From contig SVUJ01000001.1 of the NCBI GenBank assembly GCA_015063305.1, forward strand, positions 24,262 to 88,261: DNA of 64,000 bases, read 5' to 3'. Below are positions 27,985 to 35,832 of the stretch, piece after piece. Position 1 is the first letter of the stretch. Each line of letters starts with the position of its first letter. Below the pieces are notes generated by a model, which worked only from the letters and a program-made list of their open reading frames with translations, was not told the DNA's origin and did not search any database. The DNA comes from Oscillospiraceae bacterium. GTDB lineage: Bacteria; Bacillota; Clostridia; Oscillospirales; CAG-272. Position numbers and translations under genes: made by a program.

Positions 27985-29802
27985 GTGAACAATACGGGAA
28001 CTAACAGGATACTTGCAAGACAATTTTCAAGCGAACAGGCGGTCGTGAGCGAGATAATAAATCTCAAAGCCATACTTAACCTGCCAAAGGGGACTGAGCA
28101 CTTTTTGAGCGACATTCACGGGGAGTCGGAAACATTTTTGCACATTCTCCGCAACGCCTCGGGAGTTATAAGGACAAAGATAGACCTGACCTTCGGCGAG
28201 AGAAAGACCGATGCCGAAAAGAACAGACTTGCCGCCCTTGTATATTATCCCGAAAGGGTCCTCCAGAACGACAACGCTCCGCTTTCGTCCGAGTGGTACA
28301 GACACACGGTATATGACCTTATCGAGCTCTCCAAGCTCGTTGCGGCAAAGTACACCCGTTCCAAGGTAAGAAAGGCGATGTCCGACGATTACCGATACAT
28401 AATGGATGAGCTTATAAATATGCCCGAGCACAGTATCGACAAGGCAAACTATTATTCCGAGATAGTTACAAGTATTATCGAGCTCGGCAACGCCGATAAG
28501 TTTATCATAGAAATGGCAAGGCTCATACGCCGCCTTGCGGTAGACCATCTCCATATCGTGGGAGATATTTACGACAGGGGAAACGGCTCGGACCTTATTA
28601 TGGACGAACTCTCGCGTTTTCACTCCTTTGATATACAGTGGGGCAATCACGACGTGCTCTGGCTGGGCGCGTATTTCGGCAACGCCGCCTGCATATGCAA
28701 CCTCATAAGAATAAATTGCGTTTACAGAAATCTTCAGGTCATAGAGAATTACGGTATAAATCTCCGTCCGCTCGTCACCTTTGCCACAGAGGAATATGCC
28801 GCCGATAAGTGCGAGTCCTTCCTCATTTCGGATATCTACGGCTCGGAGAGTGACTTTGAAAAGGACGAGACCCTTGCCCGTATGACCAAGGCGATAACCG
28901 TGATACAGCTCAAGCTTGAGAACAAGCTCATAGAAAAACACCCCGAGTTCTCTATGGAGGATAGAGTGCTCTATCCGTCCGACACACTCACCGAAAAGGA
29001 AGAGAAGCTTATAGAGGTGCTCAGAGCCGAGTTTATGAACAGCAAGCGCCTGAAGGAGCATATGCGAATGCTTCTTAAGCAGGGAAGTATGTACCGAGTT
29101 TTTAACGATAACCTAATAATGCACGGCTGTGTGCCCACCGAGGCAGACGGAAGCTTCTCACAGATAGCGGTGGGAGCGCAGAGCTTTTCGGGCAAGGCAC
29201 TTTACGACCGTCTTGACACTCTCGTGCGCGACGCCGCGAGGGGAGAGGAATACTCTGTTGACTATATGTGGTATCTCTGGTGCGGCAAGAAGTCGCCGCT
29301 TTACGGGCGTGACAAGATGTGCGTTTACACCAAATATTTTGAGGGATACACCGAAAAGGAAAACAAGGACGAGTATTATAATCTCGTGAATGACGAGGAA
29401 TTCTGCCTCAAGGTGCTTCGCGAGTTCGGAGCTTGCGGGGAGCATTCGGTGATAGTGAACGGCCATATGCCCGTTAAGGTCAAGAAGGGAGAGAGCCCCG
29501 AGAGCGGAAACTGCCGCCACATAACGATAGACGGCGGATTATCCAAGGCATACCACGAAAAAACGGGAATTGCGGGATATACGCTTGTTAACAACTCGCA
29601 GGGACTGTTTCTTATCTGTCACCAGCCCTTCACCTCAAGCGAGGACGTGGTCAAAAACGCCTCGGACCTTCGCAGTGAGGTAAGACAGTTGCGCAAATAC
29701 GACAGCCGTATACTCGTGAAGCAGACCGACAAGGGAAGAGCGCTCAAAGAGGAGATAGACGTCCTGAAGGAGTTTTTGTTTGAAGCATACGGCAATCATT
29801 GA
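27985..29802 (+). CDS. fbp: Fructose-1,6-bisphosphatase, class III
   Basis: Gluconeogenic removal of the 1-phosphate from fructose-1,6-bisphosphate. 605 aa; the class III (Firmicutes YydE-type) enzyme belongs to the calcineurin-like phosphoesterases, and the metal motifs are seen: FLSDIHGE, VGDIYDRGNGSD, WGNHDVLWLGA and the late VNGHMPV. GTG start with aaggagag. It stands alone, with its own promoter and a family A hairpin after the stop. Gluconeogenesis from the DHAP released by the aldolase in the microcompartment locus would pass through this step. Confidence 0.94.
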   Translation: MNNTGTNRILARQFSSEQAVVSEIINLKAILNLPKGTEHFLSDIHGESETFLHILRNASGVIRTKIDLTFGERKTDAEKNRLAALVYYPERVLQNDNAPLSSEWYRHTVYDLIELSKLVAAKYTRSKVRKAMSDDYRYIMDELINMPEHSIDKANYYSEIVTSIIELGNADKFIIEMARLIRRLAVDHLHIVGDIYDRGNGSDLIMDELSRFHSFDIQWGNHDVLWLGAYFGNAACICNLIRINCVYRNLQVIENYGINLRPLVTFATEEYAADKCESFLISDIYGSESDFEKDETLARMTKAITVIQLKLENKLIEKHPEFSMEDRVLYPSDTLTEKEEKLIEVLRAEFMNSKRLKEHMRMLLKQGSMYRVFNDNLIMHGCVPTEADGSFSQIAVGAQSFSGKALYDRLDTLVRDAARGEEYSVDYMWYLWCGKKSPLYGRDKMCVYTKYFEGYTEKENKDEYYNLVNDEEFCLKVLREFGACGEHSVIVNGHMPVKVKKGESPESGNCRHITIDGGLSKAYHEKTGIAGYTLVNNSQGLFLICHQPFTSSEDVVKNASDLRSEVRQLRKYDSRILVKQTDKGRALKEEIDVLKEFLFEAYGNH

Positions 29803-29823
29803 ATAGAATGTATAGATTACAAA

Positions 29824-29880
29824 GGGGGGACTTTTTGCAAAAAGTCCCCCCTTTGACCCCCTCAAAAACTTTCACACTGT
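29824..29880 (+). terminator. Family A terminator-like hairpin after fbp
   Basis: GGGGGGACTTTTT (29824-29836) pairs with AAAAAGTCCCCCC (29839-29851), then the tail accccctcaaaaactttcac. The stem is the ACTTT type and so is the tail. Confidence 0.85.
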
Positions 29881-29921
29881 TTTTAGTTATAGAGATGAAG
29901 TTAAATTGTAATGTTTGTTTT

Positions 29922-30067
29922 GCGGGAGGAGCAAGCCCCTCCCCTACCGCAGAGGTAAGATTACACCGTAACAGGTATCATATATACAAATTTTTCATAA
30001 AAATTTCACCGCAACGTATTTACATACATTCAAAAACCTTGGTAGGGGAGGGGCTTGCTCCTCCCGC
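29922..30067. repeat. Family B long inverted repeat
   Basis: GCGGGAGGAGCAAGCCCCTC... (29922-29948) is the perfect 27-bp inverse of 30041-30067. Flanked by ttatagagatgaagttaaattg on the left and aaacaaataagcaaaatata on the right, as in the other copies. A further small palindrome caggcgaattgtgttcgcctttttt at about 30126-30150 has a T-run. Confidence 0.85.
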
Positions 30068-30180
30068 AAAATAAACAAATAAGCAAAATATAAATTAGAA
30101 AATCAAACGTCACCTTAAAACCGTACAGGCGAATTGTGTTCGCCTTTTTTCTTGTTAATATAATAATTTGGATATATCTC

Positions 30181-30209
30181 TTGAAAAAATAAAATTCATG
30201 TGATACAAT
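30181..30209 (+). promoter_or_regulatory. ychF promoter
   Basis: TTGAAA (30181-30186), a 17-bp spacer and TACAAT (30204-30209), 67 bp before the chosen start of ychF. Confidence 0.8.
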
Positions 30210-30276
30210 TATATGATAGTATAAAATGTTGTGTAAATATGGCGTGAAAAGCCTTGAAAATAAAGGAGATATAAAA

Positions 30277-31371
30277 ATGAAACTTGGTATCGTAGGTTTG
30301 CCCAACGTGGGCAAAAGTACGCTTTTTAATGCTCTTACAAACGCGGGCGCAGAGTCGGCTAACTATCCCTTCTGCACTATAGAGCCCAACGTGGGTGTCG
30401 TTACCGTGCCCGATTCCCGTCTTGACGTTCTCGCTAAGATGTACGACCCCGAAAAGTACACCCCCGCCGTCATCGAATTCGTTGACATCGCGGGTCTTGT
30501 TAAGGGCGCGTCCAAGGGAGAGGGTCTTGGAAATAAATTTCTTTCGAATATCCGTGAGGTCGATGCTATCGTTCACGTTATACGTTGCTTTGACGACGAC
30601 AACATAATCCACGTGGACGGCTCTATAAACGCTTTGCGCGATCTTGAAACTATAAATCTTGAGCTTATCTTCTCGGATATCGAGATGATAGAGCGCCGTA
30701 TTGACAGGACCAAAAAGGCGATGAAGGGCGACAAGTCGCTCGCTTCCGAGCTTGAGCTCTTTGAAAAGCTCCACGCCGCCCTCTCAGACGGAAAGTGCGC
30801 AAGAGAGGTCGAGCTTGACGCCGACGAGCTTGGATATCTCCACGATACCCCTCTGCTCACCCTCAAACCCGTTATCTACGTTGCGAACGTATGCGAGGAC
30901 GAGGTGTCGGGCGAGCCTACATCTAACCCCAACTACATGGCGCTCAAGGAGCAGGCCGAGAGGGAGCACTCCCAGATAATCGCGGTCTGCGCTCAGCTTG
31001 AGGCTGAGATAGCCGAGCTTGAGGGCGATGAAAAGGCGATCTTCCTCGAGGACCTCGGAATTGCCGAAAGCGGTCTTGACCGTCTTATCAAGGCGAGCTA
31101 CTCGCTTCTCGGACTTATCAGTTTCCTCACGGCAGGACCTCAGGAGGTCCGCGCCTGGACTATAACCCGCGGAACAAAAGCGCCCGGCGCTGCGGGAAAG
31201 ATACACAGCGATTTTGAGCGCGGATTTATCCGCGCCGAGATAGTCGCGTTTGACGACCTTATGTCCTGCGGAAGCATCGCGGCGGCAAAGGATGCGGGTC
31301 TTTACCGAAGCGAGGGCAAGGAATACGTTATGAACGACGGCGACGTTGTTCTCTTCAGATTTAACGTATAA
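30277..31371 (+). CDS. ychF: Ribosome-binding ATPase YchF (Obg family)
   Basis: 364 aa with P-loop GLPNVGKST at residues 7-15, switch region [20 protein letters not shown] and the C-terminal TGS domain ([17 protein letters not shown]). YchF hydrolyses ATP rather than GTP and binds ribosomes, with links to oxidative-stress control. The ORF track begins 17 codons earlier; ATG 30277 follows aaaggaga and starts [10 protein letters not shown] as in the family. trmB follows after 9 bp. Confidence 0.96.
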   Translation: MKLGIVGLPNVGKSTLFNALTNAGAESANYPFCTIEPNVGVVTVPDSRLDVLAKMYDPEKYTPAVIEFVDIAGLVKGASKGEGLGNKFLSNIREVDAIVHVIRCFDDDNIIHVDGSINALRDLETINLELIFSDIEMIERRIDRTKKAMKGDKSLASELELFEKLHAALSDGKCAREVELDADELGYLHDTPLLTLKPVIYVANVCEDEVSGEPTSNPNYMALKEQAEREHSQIIAVCAQLEAEIAELEGDEKAIFLEDLGIAESGLDRLIKASYSLLGLISFLTAGPQEVRAWTITRGTKAPGAAGKIHSDFERGFIRAEIVAFDDLMSCGSIAAAKDAGLYRSEGKEYVMNDGDVVLFRFNV

Positions 31372-31380
31372 GGTGACATT

Positions 31381-32043
31381 ATGAGAGTTAGAAAGAAAAA
31401 GAACGGGGCGCAGAGGATCGAAGCCTGCTCCGAGCTGCTTATAAAGGAGCTTTCGGCGCTGGGTGAGCCCGACGAGATATTTTCCCAAAAAGCGCCGCTC
31501 CACCTTGAGATAGGCTGCGGAAAGGGCAATTTCGCCTGCGGTATGGCGGCGAAATACCCTGAGGTGAACTTTATCGCTATGGAGAAGGTGTCGGACGTTT
31601 GCTGTGTCGCTCTTGAGAAGGCTATGAGCCGCAAGGCTGAGCGCGAGCGCGACAATCTGCGCTTTGTTATCGGTGACGCAAAGCTCCTTGCCGACACGCT
31701 GAAACCCCACTCGGTCGATTGCATATACCTCAATTTCAGCGACCCGTGGCCAAAGAAGGGTCACGCCAAGAGAAGGCTGACACACGCGTCCTTCCTTGAG
31801 ATATACAGAGATCTTCTCAAAGAGGACGGAATACTGAAGCTCAAGACCGACAACGACGGACTTTTCGCCTCAAGCCTTGAGCAGTTCGAGCTCTCGGGTC
31901 TTGACGTTGTCTGGCAGACTGAGGATCTGCACGCGTCCGAGCGCGCCGAGGGCAACGTGATGACCGAATACGAGGCGAATTTCTCCTCAAAGGGAGTTAA
32001 CATCAAGTCGGCGTGGGTCAAATTCCCCGAAAGACAGGGCTAA
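31381..32043 (+). CDS. trmB: tRNA (guanine-N7-)-methyltransferase
   Basis: Forms m7G46 in tRNA with S-adenosylmethionine. 220 aa; the SAM-binding motif LEIGCGKGNF and the family signature NFSDPWPKKGHAKRRLTH are clear, with KTDNDGLF near the end. It follows ychF by 9 bp and is therefore in the same operon. A family C element rather than a family A hairpin lies downstream. Confidence 0.95.
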   Translation: MRVRKKKNGAQRIEACSELLIKELSALGEPDEIFSQKAPLHLEIGCGKGNFACGMAAKYPEVNFIAMEKVSDVCCVALEKAMSRKAERERDNLRFVIGDAKLLADTLKPHSVDCIYLNFSDPWPKKGHAKRRLTHASFLEIYRDLLKEDGILKLKTDNDGLFASSLEQFELSGLDVVWQTEDLHASERAEGNVMTEYEANFSSKGVNIKSAWVKFPERQG

Positions 32044-32134
32044 TTTTTGAAAGGAACGTGAAGTGCGTTTCGGCGCGGTTGATAAACTTAGTATTAAACT
32101 TCGATTTTTAAAGAATACAAATCGAATTTAAAAA

Positions 32135-32255
32135 GCCTCCCCTGTGTAAGGGGAGGTGGCAGCCGAAGGCTGACGGAGGGGTTGTAAAACGAATATTAAA
32201 ACAAAAAACAATCCCTCAGTCGCTAACGCGACAGCTCCCTTTACACAAGGGAGCC
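32135..32255. repeat. Family C palindromic element, 121 bp
   Basis: Ends gcctcccctgtgtaagggga and ctttacacaagggagcc; inner ggaggggttgt against acaatccctc. Left and right arms are slightly diverged here (cccctgtgtaagggg versus ccctttacacaaggg), unlike 13883-13999. Confidence 0.8.
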
Positions 32256-32340
32256 TTTGATTTGTACAATTTTTTGGGTTTAGTTAAAAATTTAGGTTGT
32301 CAGCGGTTCCGTTTTGCGCTCCACTCTTGAATTATAGGAA

Positions 32341-33243
32341 ATGTTAAACAACGAAATTTCGGGTGTGCTTATAGTCAACAAGCACGGCGGCGTTACGTCG
32401 CACGACATAGTGTATAAAATAAGACGCCTTTATTCCACCCGCCGCGTGGGACACACGGGTACGCTCGACCCTATGGCAACGGGTGTGCTTGTCGTTCTCG
32501 TAGGCAGGGCGGCAAAGGCGGCGGAATATCTTGTGAGCGACCGCAAGGGCTACCGCGCGCTGATGCGCCTCGGTATCACTACCGACACAGAGGACACGAG
32601 CGGCACGGTACTCACCGAGAGCGCGGATATCCCTGACAGTGAAACGGTGGAGCGCGTCTGCGAGAGTTTTTGCGGCAAGTACGCCCAAGTGCCGCCGATG
32701 TACAGCGCCCTCAAGGTGGGCGGAAAAAAGCTTTGCGACCTTGCGAGAAGCGGGGTCACGGTCGAGCGTCAGGCGAGAGAGGTCGAGATATTCTCTCTCG
32801 ATGTGAGTGCCACCGACGCGCCCGACACCTACGCGCTTGACGTGCTCTGCTCGTCGGGAACTTATATCCGTACCCTCTGCGCCGATATCGGCGAGAAGCT
32901 GGGCTGCGGCGCGGCTATGGCGGCGCTTGAACGCACCGAGGCGGGCGGATTTTCAATAGACCGCGCGTTTAGTATCGCCGAGCTCGAGGCTATGAGCGAG
33001 GAGCAGAGATGCGAGATACTGATACCCACCGAGGCGCTTTTCTCCTCTCTCGAAGAGGTAAGGCTGCCCGATTTTTACGAGCGACTCTGCCGCAACGGCT
33101 GTGAGATATATCAAAAGAAGATAGGAACAAAGTACGAGCTCGGTCAGCAAGTCCGCATCTGCGGTAAGGACGGCTTCTTCGCCCTCGGCGAAGTCCGCGA
33201 TTACCCAGACGGCTTAGCGATAAAAGCTATAAAGTTTTTGTGA
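32341..33243 (+). CDS. truB: tRNA pseudouridine(55) synthase
   Basis: 300 aa. Catalytic Asp43 lies in GHTGTLDPMATG; NKHGGVTSHD and PPMYSALKVGGKKL are further TruB motifs. A C-terminal PUA-like region follows. Start ATG 32341 has only a weak site (ttatagga). truB is usually in the nusA-infB-rbfA cluster with ribF; here it stands alone between repeats, which suggests it was moved. Confidence 0.94.
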   Translation: MLNNEISGVLIVNKHGGVTSHDIVYKIRRLYSTRRVGHTGTLDPMATGVLVVLVGRAAKAAEYLVSDRKGYRALMRLGITTDTEDTSGTVLTESADIPDSETVERVCESFCGKYAQVPPMYSALKVGGKKLCDLARSGVTVERQAREVEIFSLDVSATDAPDTYALDVLCSSGTYIRTLCADIGEKLGCGAAMAALERTEAGGFSIDRAFSIAELEAMSEEQRCEILIPTEALFSSLEEVRLPDFYERLCRNGCEIYQKKIGTKYELGQQVRICGKDGFFALGEVRDYPDGLAIKAIKFL

Positions 33244-33254
33244 TGGAGATATAT

Positions 33255-33323
33255 AAGGGGACACCTTTTGAGGAAAGGGTCGGCAGTGCCGACAGCCAAT
33301 CTTCGGAGATGTTCCCCTTAAAT
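33255..33323 (+). repeat. Family A hairpin split by a family D insertion
   Basis: The left arm ggggacaccttttgaggaaa is intact, but the right arm is interrupted: after aaagg comes gtcggcagtgccgacagcc and cttcggaga before tgttccccttaa resumes. The order reads as an insertion of a family D piece into the stem. Confidence 0.7.
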
Positions 33324-33329
33324 TAAAGA

Positions 33330-33352
33330 CCCCACCCGATGGTGGGGTTTTT
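33330..33352 (+). terminator. Intrinsic terminator after truB
   Basis: CCCCACC (33330-33336), loop CGAT, GGTGGGG (33341-33347), then TTTTTC. A compact classical terminator 87 bp past the truB stop. Confidence 0.8.
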
Positions 33353-33446
33353 CTTATTTTGTTTATTATTTTTCCCTTGACCCTCTCCAAACCTTTTCAA
33401 ACTATTTTTAGCTACAGTGATGAAGTTTAGATTGTAATGTTTATAC

Positions 33447-33557
33447 AAGGGTCGTCGTAGGCGCCGACCCCTACCACGAACATTATAATTTGGCTTCATC
33501 ATGGTGTGGCAAACAATATTTTATAATCGGTAGGGGTCGGCGCCTACGACGACCCTT
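33447..33557. repeat. Family B long inverted repeat
   Basis: AAGGGTCGTCGTAGGCGCCG... (33447-33475) is the perfect 29-bp inverse of 33529-33557. Its loop is close to the reverse complement of the loop at 24825-24877, so the two elements are homologous in opposite orientation, yet the arms differ at matched positions. Preceded by a second family A tail (33367-33410) without a hairpin; followed by a small palindrome at about 33615-33637. Confidence 0.85.
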
Positions 33558-33700
33558 AAAACAAACAAATAAGCAAAATATAAAACAGAAAACCAAATTC
33601 CACCCACAAACTGTAGGGGCGATTCACGAATCGTCCGCAAAATAAGCAATACAAACCGTCTATAGCTAAAAATGCTTTGAAAGTTTTTGAGGGGGTCAAA

Positions 33701-33728
33701 GGGGGAACTTTTTATAAAAAGTTCCCCC
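33701..33728 (-). terminator. Family A terminator-like hairpin after the rhamnosidase
   Basis: GGGGGAACTTTTT (33701-33713) against AAAAAGTTCCCCC (33716-33728), tail on the minus strand accccctcaaaaactttc. Orientation follows the minus-strand gene that ends at 33741. Confidence 0.82.
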
Positions 33729-33740
33729 TTACTATCTATA

Positions 33741-35432
33741 TCATCTAACTATCTTTATTCCTTCGGGTGCGGATATTTCTACGACGGTATCCTCGCCTTC
33801 TTTTTTCGCGCTTACGGTTATTATACCGTAAGGTGTGGGATACGTACCCTTTGCGAAGTCGAGGTAAGCGAGCTCGGGCTTGACCTCATAGGTATCTGCC
33901 GCCAGAGGACGGATGCCGAGCACGTAATTCGTGAGGTAAGGGCAGGGGCCTGATGCCCAGCCGTGGCAGAGCGAGTGTCTGAGGTTCATATAGCAGAAAG
34001 CGCCGTATGCCGCGTGTATATCGACCTTGCCCTCGGGAACTATCTCGTCGATACGAGCGGCGTTCTTCATCCAATCGATATCGAAATCCTCCCAGAAGGT
34101 CGTTGCTCCCATATCGAGCATTCCGCCCCAATACTCCTTGATATCGTCAAGTGCGCCCGCGTAGTTACCCGCGAGAGCCTTTGCGGCAAGCAGATAATAG
34201 CCGTAATAGGTGGAATATCCGTGTGCGCCGCCGGGGGCGAGGACTTCCTTATTCAGCTTCACGGGGTCGCCTATACCCGAAAGGGCGAGCAGAGCCGCCG
34301 CCTGCTTCGAGCCGTTGCAGTCGGGGATATAATTCTTCATTCTCTCGGCAGTCGCCTCGCACTTCTCGGCAACCGCATTCTCACCGAGCGCTCTGAGCAG
34401 AGCCGCGCCGCAATCAAGCGCCATCTTTGTAAGTCCCTGAAGACCCGCGTGTATAGCCCCGAGATTATTCTCGTTGGGCCAATCCAAAAATCTTCTGGGG
34501 GGAACTTGCTCAACTCCCTTGTCATCGGCAAACTCGGACACCTTATTCATAAGATTTACAAGGTAATCCTTCTGTTCTGCGAGATACGCCATATCGCCCG
34601 TTGCGCGGAAAAGCTCGTGGTGTATGATTATCCACCACATCGAATAGGAGCACATTCCGTTCATCCACTCGTCGTCGGGGGTATCGTCCCTTATAATATC
34701 GAGCGAGTCTGCGATGACCTTCTGGTTTCCAAATACGGTCAGAAGCGTTTTTACCTCGGGGTGCATATCGCCTATCCAAACGAGTCTATCTCTCTTTATT
34801 CCGTCCCAGATGTTGTCCTGAGCGCAGAGGTGGACTGTATAAGCGGCAACGTCCCAGATGCGGTTCAGCTTTTCGTCGCTGCACTCAAAGCTGCCCTTGT
34901 ATTCCCAATCTCTGTAATGGAAGACGCCCTGTATCGCCTTTATCGAGGCGGTGCAGTTTTCGTCAAGCAGCTCTATGTATGCGAAGCGGTAACCGCTTTC
35001 GTTGGTCTCATTTGAGGAAAGTCTGCCCACGTTGAGTATCTGCTCACGGTTGGCGTGGTCGTTTGTGGCGTTCTTCGTGCCAACGGGGGTCATAGCCTCG
35101 CTCACGCTCTCGCCGAAGCGGATAAGGAAGGTGGAGCGTCTGTTGGGAGTACTTCCTTTATTTATCATTATACGAAGGCTTCCCGCGAACTCTATGCCGA
35201 AGTCAAGGAGAATTGCTGCGTGGGGCTGACCCTCTTTATTCTCGAGGAAGCAATGGAGCTTCTCGGACTCGGGGATAAAAGCTATCTGATTACTTTTTTC
35301 TCTGAGGATATTTTCTATACAGCGGACCGTACCCTGAGTATATACCACTCTTTTGGGAATGAGGTATCTTCTGGTTCTGGCATCGATATTTCTTGCTTCG
35401 AGGGCGGGGAATTTGTCGTTTACCTTAGTCAT
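33741..35432 (-). CDS. Alpha-L-rhamnosidase-like glycoside hydrolase (GH78 type)
   Basis: Expected to release L-rhamnose from rhamnosides. 563 aa with an N-terminal beta-sandwich and an (alpha/alpha)6-barrel; the stretch WDGIKRDRLVWIGDMHPE matches the GH78 region around the catalytic acidic residues, and GSFECSDEKLNRIWDVA precedes it as in the family. No signal peptide, so it acts inside the cell on imported substrate, and it is shorter than typical 900-1000 aa GH78 enzymes. The track start is TTG 35450; ATG 35432 with gaaagga 9 bp before it is preferred. Divergent from the microcompartment operon, with which it shares a 400-bp control region. Confidence 0.8.
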   Translation of the reverse strand: MTKVNDKFPALEARNIDARTRRYLIPKRVVYTQGTVRCIENILREKSNQIAFIPESEKLHCFLENKEGQPHAAILLDFGIEFAGSLRIMINKGSTPNRRSTFLIRFGESVSEAMTPVGTKNATNDHANREQILNVGRLSSNETNESGYRFAYIELLDENCTASIKAIQGVFHYRDWEYKGSFECSDEKLNRIWDVAAYTVHLCAQDNIWDGIKRDRLVWIGDMHPEVKTLLTVFGNQKVIADSLDIIRDDTPDDEWMNGMCSYSMWWIIIHHELFRATGDMAYLAEQKDYLVNLMNKVSEFADDKGVEQVPPRRFLDWPNENNLGAIHAGLQGLTKMALDCGAALLRALGENAVAEKCEATAERMKNYIPDCNGSKQAAALLALSGIGDPVKLNKEVLAPGGAHGYSTYYGYYLLAAKALAGNYAGALDDIKEYWGGMLDMGATTFWEDFDIDWMKNAARIDEIVPEGKVDIHAAYGAFCYMNLRHSLCHGWASGPCPYLTNYVLGIRPLAADTYEVKPELAYLDFAKGTYPTPYGIITVSAKKEGEDTVVEISAPEGIKIVR

Positions 35433-35553
35433 TTTTCTTGATCCTTTCAAAGTGATGGGCTAAAAAATCAACCTTTTATATATTATACCTTTTTATCCCC
35501 CTGATTTCAAGGGGTTTATCAATTTTTATACCTTTTCAAAAACTTAAAAGCGA

Positions 35554-35646
35554 CGTGTTTTTGGCACAAAAACACGGAATTAAACAAAAACAACAAAAAG
35601 CAAAAACGAAACCCACATTTTTGTGGTTTTTGGTGTTGTTTTTGTT
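35554..35646. promoter_or_regulatory. Cluster of palindromes between rhamnosidase and microcompartment operon
   Basis: CGTGTTTTTG gca CAAAAACACG (35554-35576) is a perfect palindrome with 10-bp arms. AACAAAAACAACA (35583-35595) is the inverse of 35634-35646, and between these lies CCACATTTTTGTGG. All share the core CAAAAACA. They sit 50-140 bp upstream of the operon's -35 and are good candidates for operator or activator sites; the DeoR-type protein encoded in the operon is one possible binder. Confidence 0.6.
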
Positions 35647-35695
35647 CCAATTTGGGCATAAAACAAAAAAATACAAAAAAAGTGAAGAAAAACCC

Positions 35696-35724
35696 TTGAC
35701 AAATAGGGGAGTATATGTTATAGT
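35696..35724 (+). promoter_or_regulatory. Promoter of the microcompartment operon
   Basis: TTGACA (35696-35701), a 17-bp spacer and TATAGT (35719-35724). The predicted leader is about 100 nt. Confidence 0.85.
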
Positions 35725-35780
35725 GTACTCAGGATAGTAGCGCAATTCTGTGGAATTGAGGCTTCTATGTTTAAAAACCA

Positions 35781-35802
35781 CAAAAAACAAACACGTTTTT
35801 TG
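35781..35802 (+). promoter_or_regulatory. Palindrome in the operon leader
   Basis: CAAAAAAC (35781-35788), spacer aaacac, GTTTTTTG (35795-35802), 30 bp before the first start codon. It shares the CAAAAAAC/ACACG words with the upstream palindromes, so it may be a second operator. Confidence 0.55.
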
Positions 35803-35832
35803 TTGAAAATACTTTGATAAAGGAAGATTGCT

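Noticed and set aside
35700-35832. Catabolite-repression (cre) or Rex site in the microcompartment leader
   Set aside because: No match close to TGWAANCGNTNWCA or TTGTTAA-N4-TTAACAA was found by eye.
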